From Acetobacter oryzifermentans (GTDB taxonomy: Bacteria; Pseudomonadota; Alphaproteobacteria; Acetobacterales; Acetobacteraceae), in NCBI RefSeq assembly GCF_001628715.1, contig NZ_CP011120.1:1698501-1762500 (forward strand): a stretch of DNA of 64,000 bases. Direction: 5' to 3'. Under the pieces are notes generated by a model. The model worked only from the letters and a program-made list of their open reading frames with translations, had not been told where the DNA came from and made no database searches. Below, in pieces: positions 19,119 to 28,545 of this stretch; the stretch's first letter is position 1; every line of letters starts with the position of its first letter. The translations under genes and the position numbers were made by a program.

Positions 19119-19981
19119 GGCGTGTCGTCAGTTAAGCAGGATGATGATTGAGGCGAACTGCACGGCTGCGAGGAAGGTCGATTTCAGTTTATCGTAGCGG
19201 GTTGCGATAGCGCGAAACTGCTTGAGTTTATTGAAGAACCTCTCAACAAGGTTCCGTTCGCGGTAGAGAGAAAAATCGGTTTTCCGTCGTGTCGTTCTGT
19301 TGCGTTTTGGCGGGATGACCGGGGTAATCCCGCGCTGTATCAGCCGATCGATCAACCTGTCCGCGTCATACGCCTTGTCAGCAAGGAAAGCATCCGGGTC
19401 GATGTTTTCCAGAAGTGGTTCTGCCTGGGTGATATCGGCATCCTGTCCCGGTGTGATACCGAGTTCCACTGGATTGCCCAGAGCGTCGCAGATGGCATGG
19501 ATCTTTGTCGTCAACCCGCCTCGTGATCGTCCGATGGCCTGATCCGTGCCCCTTTTTTGAGCGCTCCGGCACTATGCTGATGCGCCCGGACAATTGTGCT
19601 GTCGATCATCATGTATTCGTTGTCGTGATCAGCGGCCAGATAACGAAATATCCGTTCGATGACGCCGCTTTCACACCAGCGGCGCAGACGCCGGTGCACG
19701 TTTTTCCAGTCCCCGAAACGGGAAGGAAGGTCGCGCCATGGAATGCCCGCGCGATAGCGATACAGCACCGCCTCCACGAACAGACGGTTGTCCGCCGCAG
19801 TGCCGCCGACATAGCCTTCACGACCGGGAAGAAGATCCTTTATCCGCTCCCACTGGTCATCGCGTAAACTATAGCGCCGCATCTGTCTGTCTCCCCAAAA
19901 AAACGGGAAAAACAGTCAGCACACGCAGACACAAAGTACAACCCTCACGTGCCACTCTCAGGGCTTAACTGACGACACGCC
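19119..19981 (-). mobile_element. IS5-family insertion sequence (IS427-like)
   Basis: About 863 bp bounded by perfect 18-bp inverted ends (GGCGTGTCGTCAGTTAAG at 19119-19136 and its complement at 19964-19981). It carries a two-frame IS5-type transposase. No clear target duplication is visible: the left flank ends TTTAC and the right begins CTAG. Confidence 0.88.
19128..19882 (-). CDS. IS5-family transposase made from two overlapping frames
   Basis: OrfA (19511-19882, 123 aa) holds the helix-rich N-terminus (MRRYSLRDDQWERIKDLLPG) and first catalytic Asp in MMIDSTIVRAHQHSAG. OrfB (19128-19514, 128 aa) has the second part (DKAYDAD, then YRERNLVERFFNKLKQFRAIATRYDK), with the DDE glutamate in NLVERFF. 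The frames join at a run of A then G after SAGALKKG, the usual programmed frameshift position of IS427-group elements. Both parts appear intact. Confidence 0.88.
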
Positions 19982-20025
19982 CTAGCAACTCATCTACTCT
20001 TATTGCGCTACAGGGCAGCACAATC

Positions 20026-20090
20026 GCCCGCACTTCTTACAGAAACCATGGTAAGCTCATGGTTGGAAATCTGTAAAAGAAGATACGGGC
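20026..20090. repeat. Long imperfect hairpin downstream of the ABC-F gene
   Basis: A 65-nt region folds on itself: GCCCG..CTTCTTACAGA on one side and its near complement TCTGTAAAAGAAG..CGGGC on the other, with an inner perfect AACCATG/CATGGTT stem. It lies between the IS5 end and the ABC-F stop. It may end the ABC-F transcript or be a small repeat element; there is no U-tract. Confidence 0.5.
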
Positions 20091-20134
20091 CGAACTAGGT
20101 TGAAATAAAATCCAAATTCAGTTTGAATAATGCA

Positions 20135-21757
20135 TTACTCATGCAGTCCTGGAGCTTCACGTCCGGTTCGCGCAACGTATTCCGTATATCCACCATCGTA
20201 ACGGAGAAGCCCTTCTGGTGTAAGTTCCAGAACACGGTTGGAAAGAGCAGCTAGAAAGTGACGATCATGGGAAACAAAGAGCATTGTGCCCTCATAATCA
20301 GCCAAAGCTGTAATCAACATTTCCTTGGTTGCAATATCAAGGTGGTTTGTTGGTTCATCAAGCACCAAAAAGTTCGGCGGATCGTACAGCATCAATGCCA
20401 AAACCAAACGTGCCTTTTCCCCTCCGGAAAGAACGCGGCATAATTTATCAATATCATCGCCAGAAAAGCCAAAACTTCCCGCTAATGACCGCAATGATCC
20501 TTGAGATGCAAGCGGGAAAGCATCATTGAGAGTTTCAAAAATAGTACGGTCACCATCCAATAGATCCATGGCATGCTGCGCAAAATATCCCATCTTGACG
20601 CTACCACCAAGGGTAACCGTGCCAGCATCTGGTTCTGTGCTTCCGGTAACAAGCTTCAACAAAGTTGATTTCCCTGCCCCGTTGATACCCAGCACGCAAC
20701 AACGCTCTTGCCGACGGATCAACAGATCAAGGTTTTTGTAAATCACTCGGCTGCCATATGCTTTATCCACACCACGCAAGTTCACAACAACATCACCAGA
20801 ACGTGGAGCAGGAGGAAAAGTGAAGGAAAGCGTTTGGCGGCGTTTTGGTGGCTCAATACGGTCAATCTTATCTAATTTCTTAACGCGGCTCTGCACTTGT
20901 GCAGCATGAGAAGCCCGCGCCTTGAAACGTTCGATAAATGCCACTTCCTTGGCCAGCATAGCCTGTTGGCGCTCAAACTGAGCCTGCTGCTGCTTTTCAT
21001 TTAAAGCACGCTGCTGTTCGTAAAACTCGTAATCACCTGAAAAACTGGTGAGCACACCGCCATCAATTTCAATTACTTTATTGATAACGCGGTTCATGAA
21101 AGCACGGTCATGTGAGGTCATCAGCAAAGCGCCATCATAACTAGCCAGAAATTGTTCCAGCCAGATCAGGCTTTCCAAATCAAGATGGTTGCTTGGTTCA
21201 TCCAACAGCATGACGTCTGGTTTCATTAACAGAATACGCGCAAGTGCCACACGCATTTTCCACCCGCCAGAAAGACGGCCTACGTCACCGTCCATCATTT
21301 CCTGGCTAAAGCCTAATCCATGCAGAACTTCGCGCGCGCGGCCATCTAGCGCATAGCCGCCTAACTCCTCAAACCGCCCTTGCACTTCGCCAAACCGTTC
21401 GAGAATGGCATCCAGTTCATCCAAACGTTCTGGATCTGCTAGCGCGGCCTCCAGCTCGGCCAGTTCAGCTCCAACCTCGGCAACCGGGCCAGCACCATCC
21501 ATAACCTCTGCCACAGCGCTGCGGCCGGCCATCTCCCCCACATCCTGATTGAAAAAACCGATTGTGATACCCCGATCAATCAAGACATTCCCTTCATCGG
21601 GCTCTTCCTCTTTTGTAATAAGACGGAATAGTGTTGTCTTACCGGCACCATTTGGCCCAACTAACCCGATTTTCTCACCTTTTTGGAGCGAAGCAGAGGC
21701 ATCGACAAAAATGACACGATGGCCATTGTACTTGCTGATAGTGTCAAGACGGATCAT
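20135..21757 (-). CDS. ABC-F family ATPase (ribosome-associated)
   Basis: A 540-residue soluble protein with two ABC domains and no membrane span. Walker A motifs are GPNGAGKTT and GINGAGKST, signatures LSGGWKMRVALARIL and LSGGEKARLVLALML, Walker B motifs LLDEPSNHLD and VLDEPTNHLD. A charged linker (ALNEKQQQAQFERQQAML) joins the domains, as in EttA/Uup/YheS/YbiT proteins that act on the ribosome. The acetate-resistance ABC protein AatA of Acetobacter is also described as ABC-type, but this sequence alone does not identify it as such. GAGG lies 4 nt before ATG. Confidence 0.88.
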   Translation of the reverse strand: MIRLDTISKYNGHRVIFVDASASLQKGEKIGLVGPNGAGKTTLFRLITKEEEPDEGNVLIDRGITIGFFNQDVGEMAGRSAVAEVMDGAGPVAEVGAELAELEAALADPERLDELDAILERFGEVQGRFEELGGYALDGRAREVLHGLGFSQEMMDGDVGRLSGGWKMRVALARILLMKPDVMLLDEPSNHLDLESLIWLEQFLASYDGALLMTSHDRAFMNRVINKVIEIDGGVLTSFSGDYEFYEQQRALNEKQQQAQFERQQAMLAKEVAFIERFKARASHAAQVQSRVKKLDKIDRIEPPKRRQTLSFTFPPAPRSGDVVVNLRGVDKAYGSRVIYKNLDLLIRRQERCCVLGINGAGKSTLLKLVTGSTEPDAGTVTLGGSVKMGYFAQHAMDLLDGDRTIFETLNDAFPLASQGSLRSLAGSFGFSGDDIDKLCRVLSGGEKARLVLALMLYDPPNFLVLDEPTNHLDIATKEMLITALADYEGTMLFVSHDRHFLAALSNRVLELTPEGLLRYDGGYTEYVARTGREAPGLHE

Positions 21758-21923
21758 TGGGCCTCAGATAACTAAATGGAATAAGCAAAACCGGAGGCCC
21801 CTTATTGCGTAACCCTTGCTGAGCGTAAATAGGGAAGCTCAAATTTACATATGGAGGGGCGTAACTGCGCGTAATCTGGCCCAATTACCAAGAATATCAA
21901 CAGAACAATGAATATATATTTTC

Positions 21924-22330
21924 TTAAATTGTTTTTGTTATTTTATTAACTATAAAATCACTGGCATATTGTGCCGCAGCGCTAAGTTGCGTGTCCTGCA
22001 AATAGATCATTCCTGCTTCCAACTGCATCTCAGGTAAAAATCGTAACTTTGTTTTGGGATCAATAATATCGCGCCAAGCTCTCTTAGCATCGTTACGAAA
22101 AGCAGGGTAAATGCATCTGCTAGATTTACAAAAACAAAATCATAATAGTTGGTCGCCAAGCCAGACAAAAGTTGTTGGCACGATGCAAGATTTTTAAGTT
22201 CAGAATCAATTCTTCTACCCGCAATAATAAAGCGTTCACAAATAGGATCTACAATCAGACCGCCTTTATTTCTAATGAAACAGTTTATACGTACCAAAGT
22301 GTGTTCTCTCAAATGTTGCAAATCCGCCAC
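21924..22330 (-). pseudogene. Frameshifted hypothetical gene
   Basis: The frame starts with GTG at 22330 behind a GGAGGA site and reads MADLQHLREHTLVRINCF to TNYYDFVF. It then continues convincingly in another frame (CKSSRCIYPAFRNDAKRAW to QYASDFIVNKITKTI, stop at 21924). The switch maps to an A5 run at 22130-22134 (T5 on the coding strand); one extra T would restore a single protein of about 134 residues. It could be a true pseudogene, a phase-variable tract or a sequencing error. No family is recognised. Confidence 0.6.
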
Positions 22331-22431
22331 AAATTTAAAGTTCCTCCATATAATACAAAAAATATGTTGAAAATATTAATCTACTTATATGATCGTGTAT
22401 ATGAATTCTATGCGTTTTTTAGGAGCTTATT

Positions 22432-24966
22432 GTGCGTTCATCCCGTTCGATCATGGCTCGTCCAGCTAACATCACACGCCCTCTCTTTTTGGGAACAACC
22501 TCCATATTCTGCTTATTGGCTGAACCGGTACATGCCCAGAATGAAAGCAGCTCCTTACCTAAACAGCATCAAACCACAGGGAAAAAAGCCCCTTCGACCT
22601 CCCGCGCCCGGCAATTAACAGTATCCGATCCGCATCCTGTTGCTGCACAACCCGCAACTGGCGGTACTGAAGCTGTTATTGTGACTGGCACCCGTGAAAT
22701 TGGCAAAAAGGCACGAGATAGTATTTCGCCTGTAGATATCATTACGGCACGCCAGCTTTCAGAAACAGGCATGCCCTCCCTCCGTGAAGCACTCACCCAA
22801 CTTGCCCCTTCTTTAACCATGCCAACCAGTGGTTACGATGCAGGAGCCCTTACATCGGCCTTCAGTCTGCGCGGGCTAAGCCCGAATGAAACTCTTGTGC
22901 TTGTGGATGGTAAGCGTCGGCACACCACAGCCAATATTTATGCAGACCCCGGCCCTCAACAGGGAAGTACGCCTGTTGATGTAGACATGATTCCACTTGC
23001 TGCCATTGATCATGTTGAAATTCTGCGAGATGGCGCATCAGCCCAGTACGGGTCAGATGCTGTGGCTGGTGTGGTGAACATCATTCTTAAAAAGCAGGAT
23101 CATGGCTTTCATGCCCAATCCCTTACGGGCATCACGGCCTCAAAGGATGGGTTTGAGCAAGGCATTTACATGGATGGTGGCGCAAAGCTGACAGATCGCG
23201 GGTATATCCATGTCAGCGGTGATTATGTGCATGAAGATCACACATATCGCAGTGCGCCAGACCTGCGCACGAACACAAAAATCAACAAACTTCTAGGCCA
23301 GCCTGAACAAACGCGCGAGACTGTCGCTGTAAAAGCCGGATATCATATACTGGATAATCTGGAAGCTTATGCGGTAGCCACCTATGCGCACCGCCATGCT
23401 GAATCCTTCCAGAATTATCGGACAGCCAGCTCTTTGGATAATTACCCGGCTTATGCCGCCATTTATCCAAATGGTTATTCCCCTGTCATGACAATGGATG
23501 AAAATGATTGGGAAGTAACGGCAGGCCTACGTGGCGAAATTGATAACTGGCACTGGGATCTGTCATCCGTTTACGGGCGTGATTATGACCGGATCGGAAT
23601 TGCCAATTCAGCCAATCTTGCCCTTTCAACAGATACAGGCCGCACACCTACAAATTTTGATGCTCAGGGCTACAATAATGAGCAATGGAGCAACACGTTT
23701 GATCTCAGCAAAGCCTTCCATATTCCCGGCTGGCCGTATGCTATCAACGTAGCTGGAGGTGCATCCTATCGCTATGAAAGCTACAGTATTGGCACAGGAT
23801 CTCCAGATTCCACCTATAGTAGCGGGTCTGATGCATTGCAGGGCACAGTAGCTGCCAATGCAGGCAATTATAGCCGCGATGTTATTGGTGGTTATATTGA
23901 TATTGCCACTCATCTTGCCAAGAACGTGCAACTCGATCTGGCGGGCCGTTACGAACATTATACAGATGTAGGCGATACGGAAACAGGCAAGGCAGCGCTG
24001 CGTTATGATCCTCTGCCATGGCTTGGCCTACGTGCGACAATATCAAACGGATTTCATGCCCCCACATTGGCGCAAGAATATTACAGTGCTGTTGCTGTTT
24101 CTCCCACAGCGGCGCGCGGCATTATTGCAGCAAACTCACCTGGTGCGCGTGCAAATGGCGCCAGTGCGCTTAAACCAGAACGCTCCACCAATGTTTCTGG
24201 CGGTATTGTGCTTGAACCCGTCAAACGGCTGCATATCACGGCAGATGTTTACCAGATAAACCTACGCGATCAGATTCTGCCGGGCGGTAACGTATATGGT
24301 ACGGATGCTCTTTCTGCCTTGCAAATGAACGGATTTACACTTCCGGCTGATGCCGCCACGTGGGGCAGTTCTCTTTCCACCCACTGGTTTGCAAACGTGG
24401 CCAGCACGCGTACGCAAGGGCTGGATATTACCGCCACGTATCCAACGGAATTAAGCCCTACAATAGGCCGTATTGACTGGGATGTGGGTATCAACCTGAA
24501 CCGCACGCGCCTGACACACCAAAGCAACGCAGCAGATGGCACGCCTCTGCTTACGGCCCAAAGTATTGCCTACATCACAACAGCTTACCCACGTAGCAAA
24601 ATGATCTGGGGTGGCCGCTTTACCAGCAGTGATGGCAAATGGACTGTAGGCGTGCATGAAATACGCTGGGGGCAAACCACTTCAGAACTTACTGACTATA
24701 CAGGGCCAACCAATAGCGCCAGCGTAAGCGCTTATTCCTTTACGCAATTCCATAACACGCCCAAATTTGTAACCAATCTGGACATTACCTACCGGGTTAT
24801 GCCGCAACTGTCCTTTACGCTTGGGGCAAACAACCTGTTCAATGCCCTTCCCTCACGCGTGCCAGACAGTAACCGCTACCTCGGTGTGCCTCAGTATTAC
24901 ATGAGCACATCACAACTTGGTATTAATGGTGGTTTTTACTACTTAAAAGCGGATGTGAGATTTTAG
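22432..24966 (+). CDS. TonB-dependent outer-membrane receptor
   Basis: An 844-residue receptor with a signal peptide (cleavage near VHA-QN), a TonB box-like EAVIVTGTR near residue 80, a plug domain (SLREALTQLAPSLTM, FSLRGLSPNETLVLVDGKRRH, VEILRDGASAQYGSDAVAGVVNIILK) and a C-terminal barrel ending in KADVRF. Substrate may be an iron complex, a cobalamin-like compound or another chelate; the plug resembles the BtuB/iron-complex branch more than catecholate receptors. GTG at 22432 is the start because AGGAGC lies 5 nt upstream; an ATG at 22453 is an alternative. It stands alone. Confidence 0.88.
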   Translation: MRSSRSIMARPANITRPLFLGTTSIFCLLAEPVHAQNESSSLPKQHQTTGKKAPSTSRARQLTVSDPHPVAAQPATGGTEAVIVTGTREIGKKARDSISPVDIITARQLSETGMPSLREALTQLAPSLTMPTSGYDAGALTSAFSLRGLSPNETLVLVDGKRRHTTANIYADPGPQQGSTPVDVDMIPLAAIDHVEILRDGASAQYGSDAVAGVVNIILKKQDHGFHAQSLTGITASKDGFEQGIYMDGGAKLTDRGYIHVSGDYVHEDHTYRSAPDLRTNTKINKLLGQPEQTRETVAVKAGYHILDNLEAYAVATYAHRHAESFQNYRTASSLDNYPAYAAIYPNGYSPVMTMDENDWEVTAGLRGEIDNWHWDLSSVYGRDYDRIGIANSANLALSTDTGRTPTNFDAQGYNNEQWSNTFDLSKAFHIPGWPYAINVAGGASYRYESYSIGTGSPDSTYSSGSDALQGTVAANAGNYSRDVIGGYIDIATHLAKNVQLDLAGRYEHYTDVGDTETGKAALRYDPLPWLGLRATISNGFHAPTLAQEYYSAVAVSPTAARGIIAANSPGARANGASALKPERSTNVSGGIVLEPVKRLHITADVYQINLRDQILPGGNVYGTDALSALQMNGFTLPADAATWGSSLSTHWFANVASTRTQGLDITATYPTELSPTIGRIDWDVGINLNRTRLTHQSNAADGTPLLTAQSIAYITTAYPRSKMIWGGRFTSSDGKWTVGVHEIRWGQTTSELTDYTGPTNSASVSAYSFTQFHNTPKFVTNLDITYRVMPQLSFTLGANNLFNALPSRVPDSNRYLGVPQYYMSTSQLGINGGFYYLKADVRF

Positions 24967-24988
24967 AAATATCGTATCCATCCCGCAT

Positions 24989-25018
24989 CTACGGGGCCAT
25001 CATGATCTGGCCCCGTAG
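24989..25018. terminator. Strong hairpin between convergent genes
   Basis: A perfect 11-bp stem (CTACGGGGCCA paired with TGGCCCCGTAG) with an 8-nt loop lies between the convergent receptor and alcohol dehydrogenase genes. No U-tract follows on the plus strand (A-run instead). The place suits a shared terminator. Confidence 0.6.
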
Positions 25019-25066
25019 AAAAATAGCTGCAAAACTATGCTGCACGAAAGCTGTAATGCCCTCGTG

Positions 25067-26137
25067 TTAGGCTGAAGCACTGTTCGGCATAGAAGCCATA
25101 TCTATAACAAAGCGGTATTTTACATCAGAACGCAAAACCCGCCCATAGGCCTCGTTAATCTGATCTGCGTGCACAACTTCGATATCACTTGTAATATTGT
25201 GTTTGCCGCAAAAATCCAACATTTCCTGTGTTTCCTGAATACCACCGATTGCTGAACCCGCAAGGCTTCTCCGCTTAGCCACAAGGCTGAATGCGCCAAT
25301 AGACATCGGCTTTTCTGGCAGACCAACAAGAACCATGTGTCCGTCCTGCTTGAGCAACGCAAGATAGGCATTAATATCGTGCTCGGCAGAAACAGCATCC
25401 AAAATAAAATCAAACTGGTTGGCTTCTGCTGCCATGGCCTCTGCATCCCGCGAAATAACTACGTGATGAGCCCCCAAGCGTTTGCCATCTTCCACCTTAT
25501 TTGCAGAGGTGGTGAAAAGCGTTACTTCCGCCCCCAGTGCCACAGCAAACTTTACTGCCATATGGCCAAGCCCACCTAACCCAACAATGCCAACCTTATG
25601 GCCACCCCCCACTTTCCAATGCGACAGCGGAGACCATGTGGTAATGCCCGCACAAAGCAAAGGCGCTGCGGCAGCCGGATCCAAATTTTCTGGTACGCGC
25701 AGCACAAAACGTTCATTCACCACAATTGCGCGTGAATATCCACCAAACGTATAGGCATCCGTTTTGGGAAAATCCGGGTCTGGGCTATTGTAAGTCCACG
25801 TTGGTCCGGCATCGCAGTATTGCTCTAACCCGGCTTCACAAGAAGCACATGTCTGGCAGGAATTAACCATACACCCCACACCCACCAACTCACCCAGCTT
25901 AAAGCGCGTAACATCCACACCCACGGCAGCAACTCGCCCGATGATTTCATGCCCGGGCACACATGGGTAAGACGCAGGGCCCCATTCGCTCCGAACAGTA
26001 TGAATATCAGAATGGCAGATACCACAATGGGTGATATCAATCTGCACATCGAGAGGGCCGCAATCACGACGCTGGAAGGTAAAAGGAGCCAGCGGAGTGG
26101 TGGCGCTGGAGGCAGCATAGCCGACGCAAGTAAACAT
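25067..26137 (-). CDS. Zinc-dependent NAD(P) alcohol dehydrogenase (cinnamyl-alcohol type)
   Basis: The 356-residue medium-chain dehydrogenase has the catalytic zinc motif HCGICHSDIH, GHEIIG, four structural cysteines (CQTCASCEAGLEQYC), and the nucleotide-binding GLGGLGHMAVKFA near residue 190. It belongs to the YahK/cinnamyl alcohol dehydrogenase branch that reduces aldehydes with NADPH. It is monocistronic, convergent with the TonB receptor, and next to an IS5 copy. It probably works in aldehyde/alcohol interconversion in the cytosol, separate from the membrane PQQ enzymes of acetic acid bacteria. Confidence 0.9.
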   Translation of the reverse strand: MFTCVGYAASSATTPLAPFTFQRRDCGPLDVQIDITHCGICHSDIHTVRSEWGPASYPCVPGHEIIGRVAAVGVDVTRFKLGELVGVGCMVNSCQTCASCEAGLEQYCDAGPTWTYNSPDPDFPKTDAYTFGGYSRAIVVNERFVLRVPENLDPAAAAPLLCAGITTWSPLSHWKVGGGHKVGIVGLGGLGHMAVKFAVALGAEVTLFTTSANKVEDGKRLGAHHVVISRDAEAMAAEANQFDFILDAVSAEHDINAYLALLKQDGHMVLVGLPEKPMSIGAFSLVAKRRSLAGSAIGGIQETQEMLDFCGKHNITSDIEVVHADQINEAYGRVLRSDVKYRFVIDMASMPNSASA

Positions 26138-26377
26138 AAAACACCCCTATTAAAACTGAAAACAGGTTTCAGATAACCAGCCAAAACTAACAGAAATTTC
26201 CTGCCTGATGTAAGCACATCAACTTGACCTCTGCATTGTCATTTTGGACAGGCACGTAACATCGGCGCTTCCTATGTTGTATGCGCAGCAAAAATCGCTC
26301 CCATAAAATGAAATACATATAAATAATAAATTCTTTTTCAAAACATCCATGTTCAGACTATAATTCTCACTCACTAG

Positions 26378-27222
26378 GCTCAGGACCTGTTAATTTATTG
26401 AACTGAGCGAGACGTTGTGATTCACAGGCTTACCAATGGAGGTGAGGCTGTGAGTGAAGTGTTTTTGCTGTCTGAGAGGCAGATGGAGCGGATTGAGCCG
26501 TTTTTTCCTCTGGCGCACGGAGTGCCACGCGTGGATGACCGGCGTGTTCTGAGCGGGATCGTTTATGTGATCCGCAACGGCCTTCAGTGGAAGGATGCCC
26601 CGAAAGCGTATGGTCCGCACAAGACTTTGTATAATCGCTTCATCCGGTGGAGCCGCCTGGGTGTCTTCGACCGGATCTTCGTCGCGCTGACAGAGCAGGC
26701 TGGCCGTTCAAAGCGCCTGATGATCGATGCGACACATCTCAAGGCACACAGAACGGCAGCGTCCCTGCTCAAAAAGGGGCTTTTCCCCGCCATATCGGAC
26801 GGACAAAAGGCGGCCTGAACTCAAAACTCCATGCCGTGTGCGATGGTCAGGGCCGTCCGGTCCGGCTGCATCTGACTGCGGGACAGGTCAGTGACTTCAG
26901 AGGCGCAGACGTGCTTCTGGCAGATCTCCCCGACGAGACAGAAGAAGTCATCGGGGACAGAGGCTATGACAGCAACCGGATCAGGTTATCGCTTGCAGAA
27001 CGCAATATCACTACCTGTATTCCCCCGAAAAAAAACCGGAAATCAAAGCCGCCTTACGACTGGCATCTGTATAAAAAGCGTCATCTGATCGAAAACATGT
27101 TCGCAAAGCTGAAAGACTGGCGACGTGTCGCGACCAGATACGACCGCTGCGCTCATACATTCATGTCTGCAATCCACATAGCAGCAAGCGTCATCTTCTG
27201 GCTCAAAGAATGAGTCCTGAGC
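26378..27222 (+). mobile_element. Second IS5-family element with CTAG target duplication
   Basis: About 845 bp with terminal repeats GCTCAGGAC / GTCCTGAGC. CTAG occurs directly outside both ends (26374-26377 and 27223-27226), an intact 4-bp target duplication, pointing to simple transposition. It differs in sequence from the first IS5-type copy at 19 kb. Confidence 0.88.
26450..27213 (+). CDS. IS5-family transposase, two frames
   Basis: OrfA reads from GTG 26450 (MSEVFLLSERQMERIEPFF) through LMIDATHLKAHRTAASLLKKG and ends at 26818. OrfB continues in the next frame from about 26800 (RTKGGLNSKLHAVCDGQGRP) to the stop at 27213, with IGDRGYDS and HLIENMFAKLKDWRRVATRYD completing the DDE set. The switch coincides with A5G4 followed by T4C4, fitting programmed frameshifting. 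The copy looks complete. Confidence 0.87.
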
Positions 27223-27292
27223 CTAGATAACCTGTGAATTCAAACACTGTGCTGTAGCAACGTTAAATGCTGCATCAGATCAGGAGTCCACT

Positions 27293-27757
27293 ATGTCACG
27301 ACCGCCCTTTCCACCTTTTGATATCAAGAGCGCAACACGCAAAGTCCGCCTTGCCGAAGATGCTTGGAACTCCCAAAACCCTGAACAAGTGGCACAGGCC
27401 TATACTGTAGATAGTCAATGGCGCAACCGAACGGAATTTATTCATGGCCGTAATGAAATAGTAGATTTTCTAAAGCGCAAATGGAAAACAGAGCATGAGT
27501 ATCGTCTCATCAAGGAACTCTGGGGTTTTCGCAATACCCGCATGGCTGTTCGCTTTGCGTATGAATGGCATGATGACGCGAAACAGTGGTTTCGATCTTA
27601 CGGCAATGAGGTATGGGAGTTTAACCCCGATGGCCTGATGCTCCGCCGCTTTGCATCAATTAATGATTTACATATCGAAGCAGAAAACCGCTTGTTTCAT
27701 TGGCCCCAAGGACGTCGGCCGGACGATCATCCTGAGCTTTCCGATCTTGGACTTTAG
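27293..27757 (+). CDS. DUF1348 / NTF2-like (SnoaL-type) protein
   Basis: A 154-residue soluble protein whose sequence ([65 protein letters not shown]) matches the DUF1348 family of NTF2-like cone-shaped folds. AGGAG lies 7 nt before ATG. The biochemical role of the family is not established; members often lie near oxidoreductases. The IS5 copy sits immediately upstream, so its native promoter may have been displaced. Confidence 0.85.
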   Translation: MSRPPFPPFDIKSATRKVRLAEDAWNSQNPEQVAQAYTVDSQWRNRTEFIHGRNEIVDFLKRKWKTEHEYRLIKELWGFRNTRMAVRFAYEWHDDAKQWFRSYGNEVWEFNPDGLMLRRFASINDLHIEAENRLFHWPQGRRPDDHPELSDLGL

Positions 27758-27827
27758 CGCCATAAAAAGAGAACGTTTTCCAAACTGCTATTTAATAAAT
27801 TCGAGTTTCTTCATAAAATGAGCTACT

Positions 27828-28481
27828 GCCCCACAGGATACTTCTGTTTATGGTTCTGAATTACAGGGTTTTTCATACCCATGGCCTGTTTGGGAATTTT
27901 CGTTTCAGTCCCAGCAACAAACATTACACATGGCTTACATGAATATCTAACCGGAGCATCCTAAGGAACAGGTGGTTGTGCTTCTGCATGGTAAAAACTT
28001 CTGTACAGCAACATGGCAAAACACAATTCATGTTCTTACTAATCGAGGATATCGGGTTATTGCTCCAAACCAGATTGGGTTTTGAAAGTCCAGTAAGCCA
28101 CGAGCCTATCAGTTCAGTTTCGGGCAGCTTGCCTGCATGTACCGGAGGCCTGATGCCAATATTGTCGCGTGGAATTCTGCTTTGCTGTACGACATGATCG
28201 CAACACAGCCGGTTATCTATGAGCGGCCACGCCTCAAATCCTCTACAACCTTGATGATCGGGGACAAGGATGTGACCGCAATAGGGAGTAATAGCGCGCC
28301 CTCCAACGTAAGTGCAAAGTTGAGACATTACCCTGAACTTGGCGGGACAGCGGCAGCCGCCATTCTTAATGCAAAACTGGCTGAATTTCCCAATGAACAG
28401 CATACACCCCAGCTACAGTATCTGGAGGTCTTTCATAAGGCGTTTCTAGGCACTCATCTAAATGCTCACAGTCTTCAATAA
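27828..28481 (+). pseudogene. Decayed alpha/beta hydrolase gene
   Basis: One frame shows hydrolase segments in order: [32 protein letters not shown] (oxyanion HG), [10 protein letters not shown], then VAWNSALLYDMIATQPVIYE and a C-terminal part with LMIGDKDVTAIG. Stops interrupt it at about 27949 and 28084, and the middle, including the nucleophile elbow, is missing. No function is expected. Confidence 0.75.
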
Positions 28482-28545
28482 CCGATCCTCACGGACAAAG
28501 CGTGGTTTATTATCTGGATTTCACAACCTCTTCTGTTTTTTGGTG

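Noticed and set aside
20135..21757. Possible identity of the ABC-F gene as the acetate-resistance protein AatA
   Set aside because: ABC motifs alone cannot separate AatA from other ABC-F proteins; alignment to the AatA sequence would be needed.
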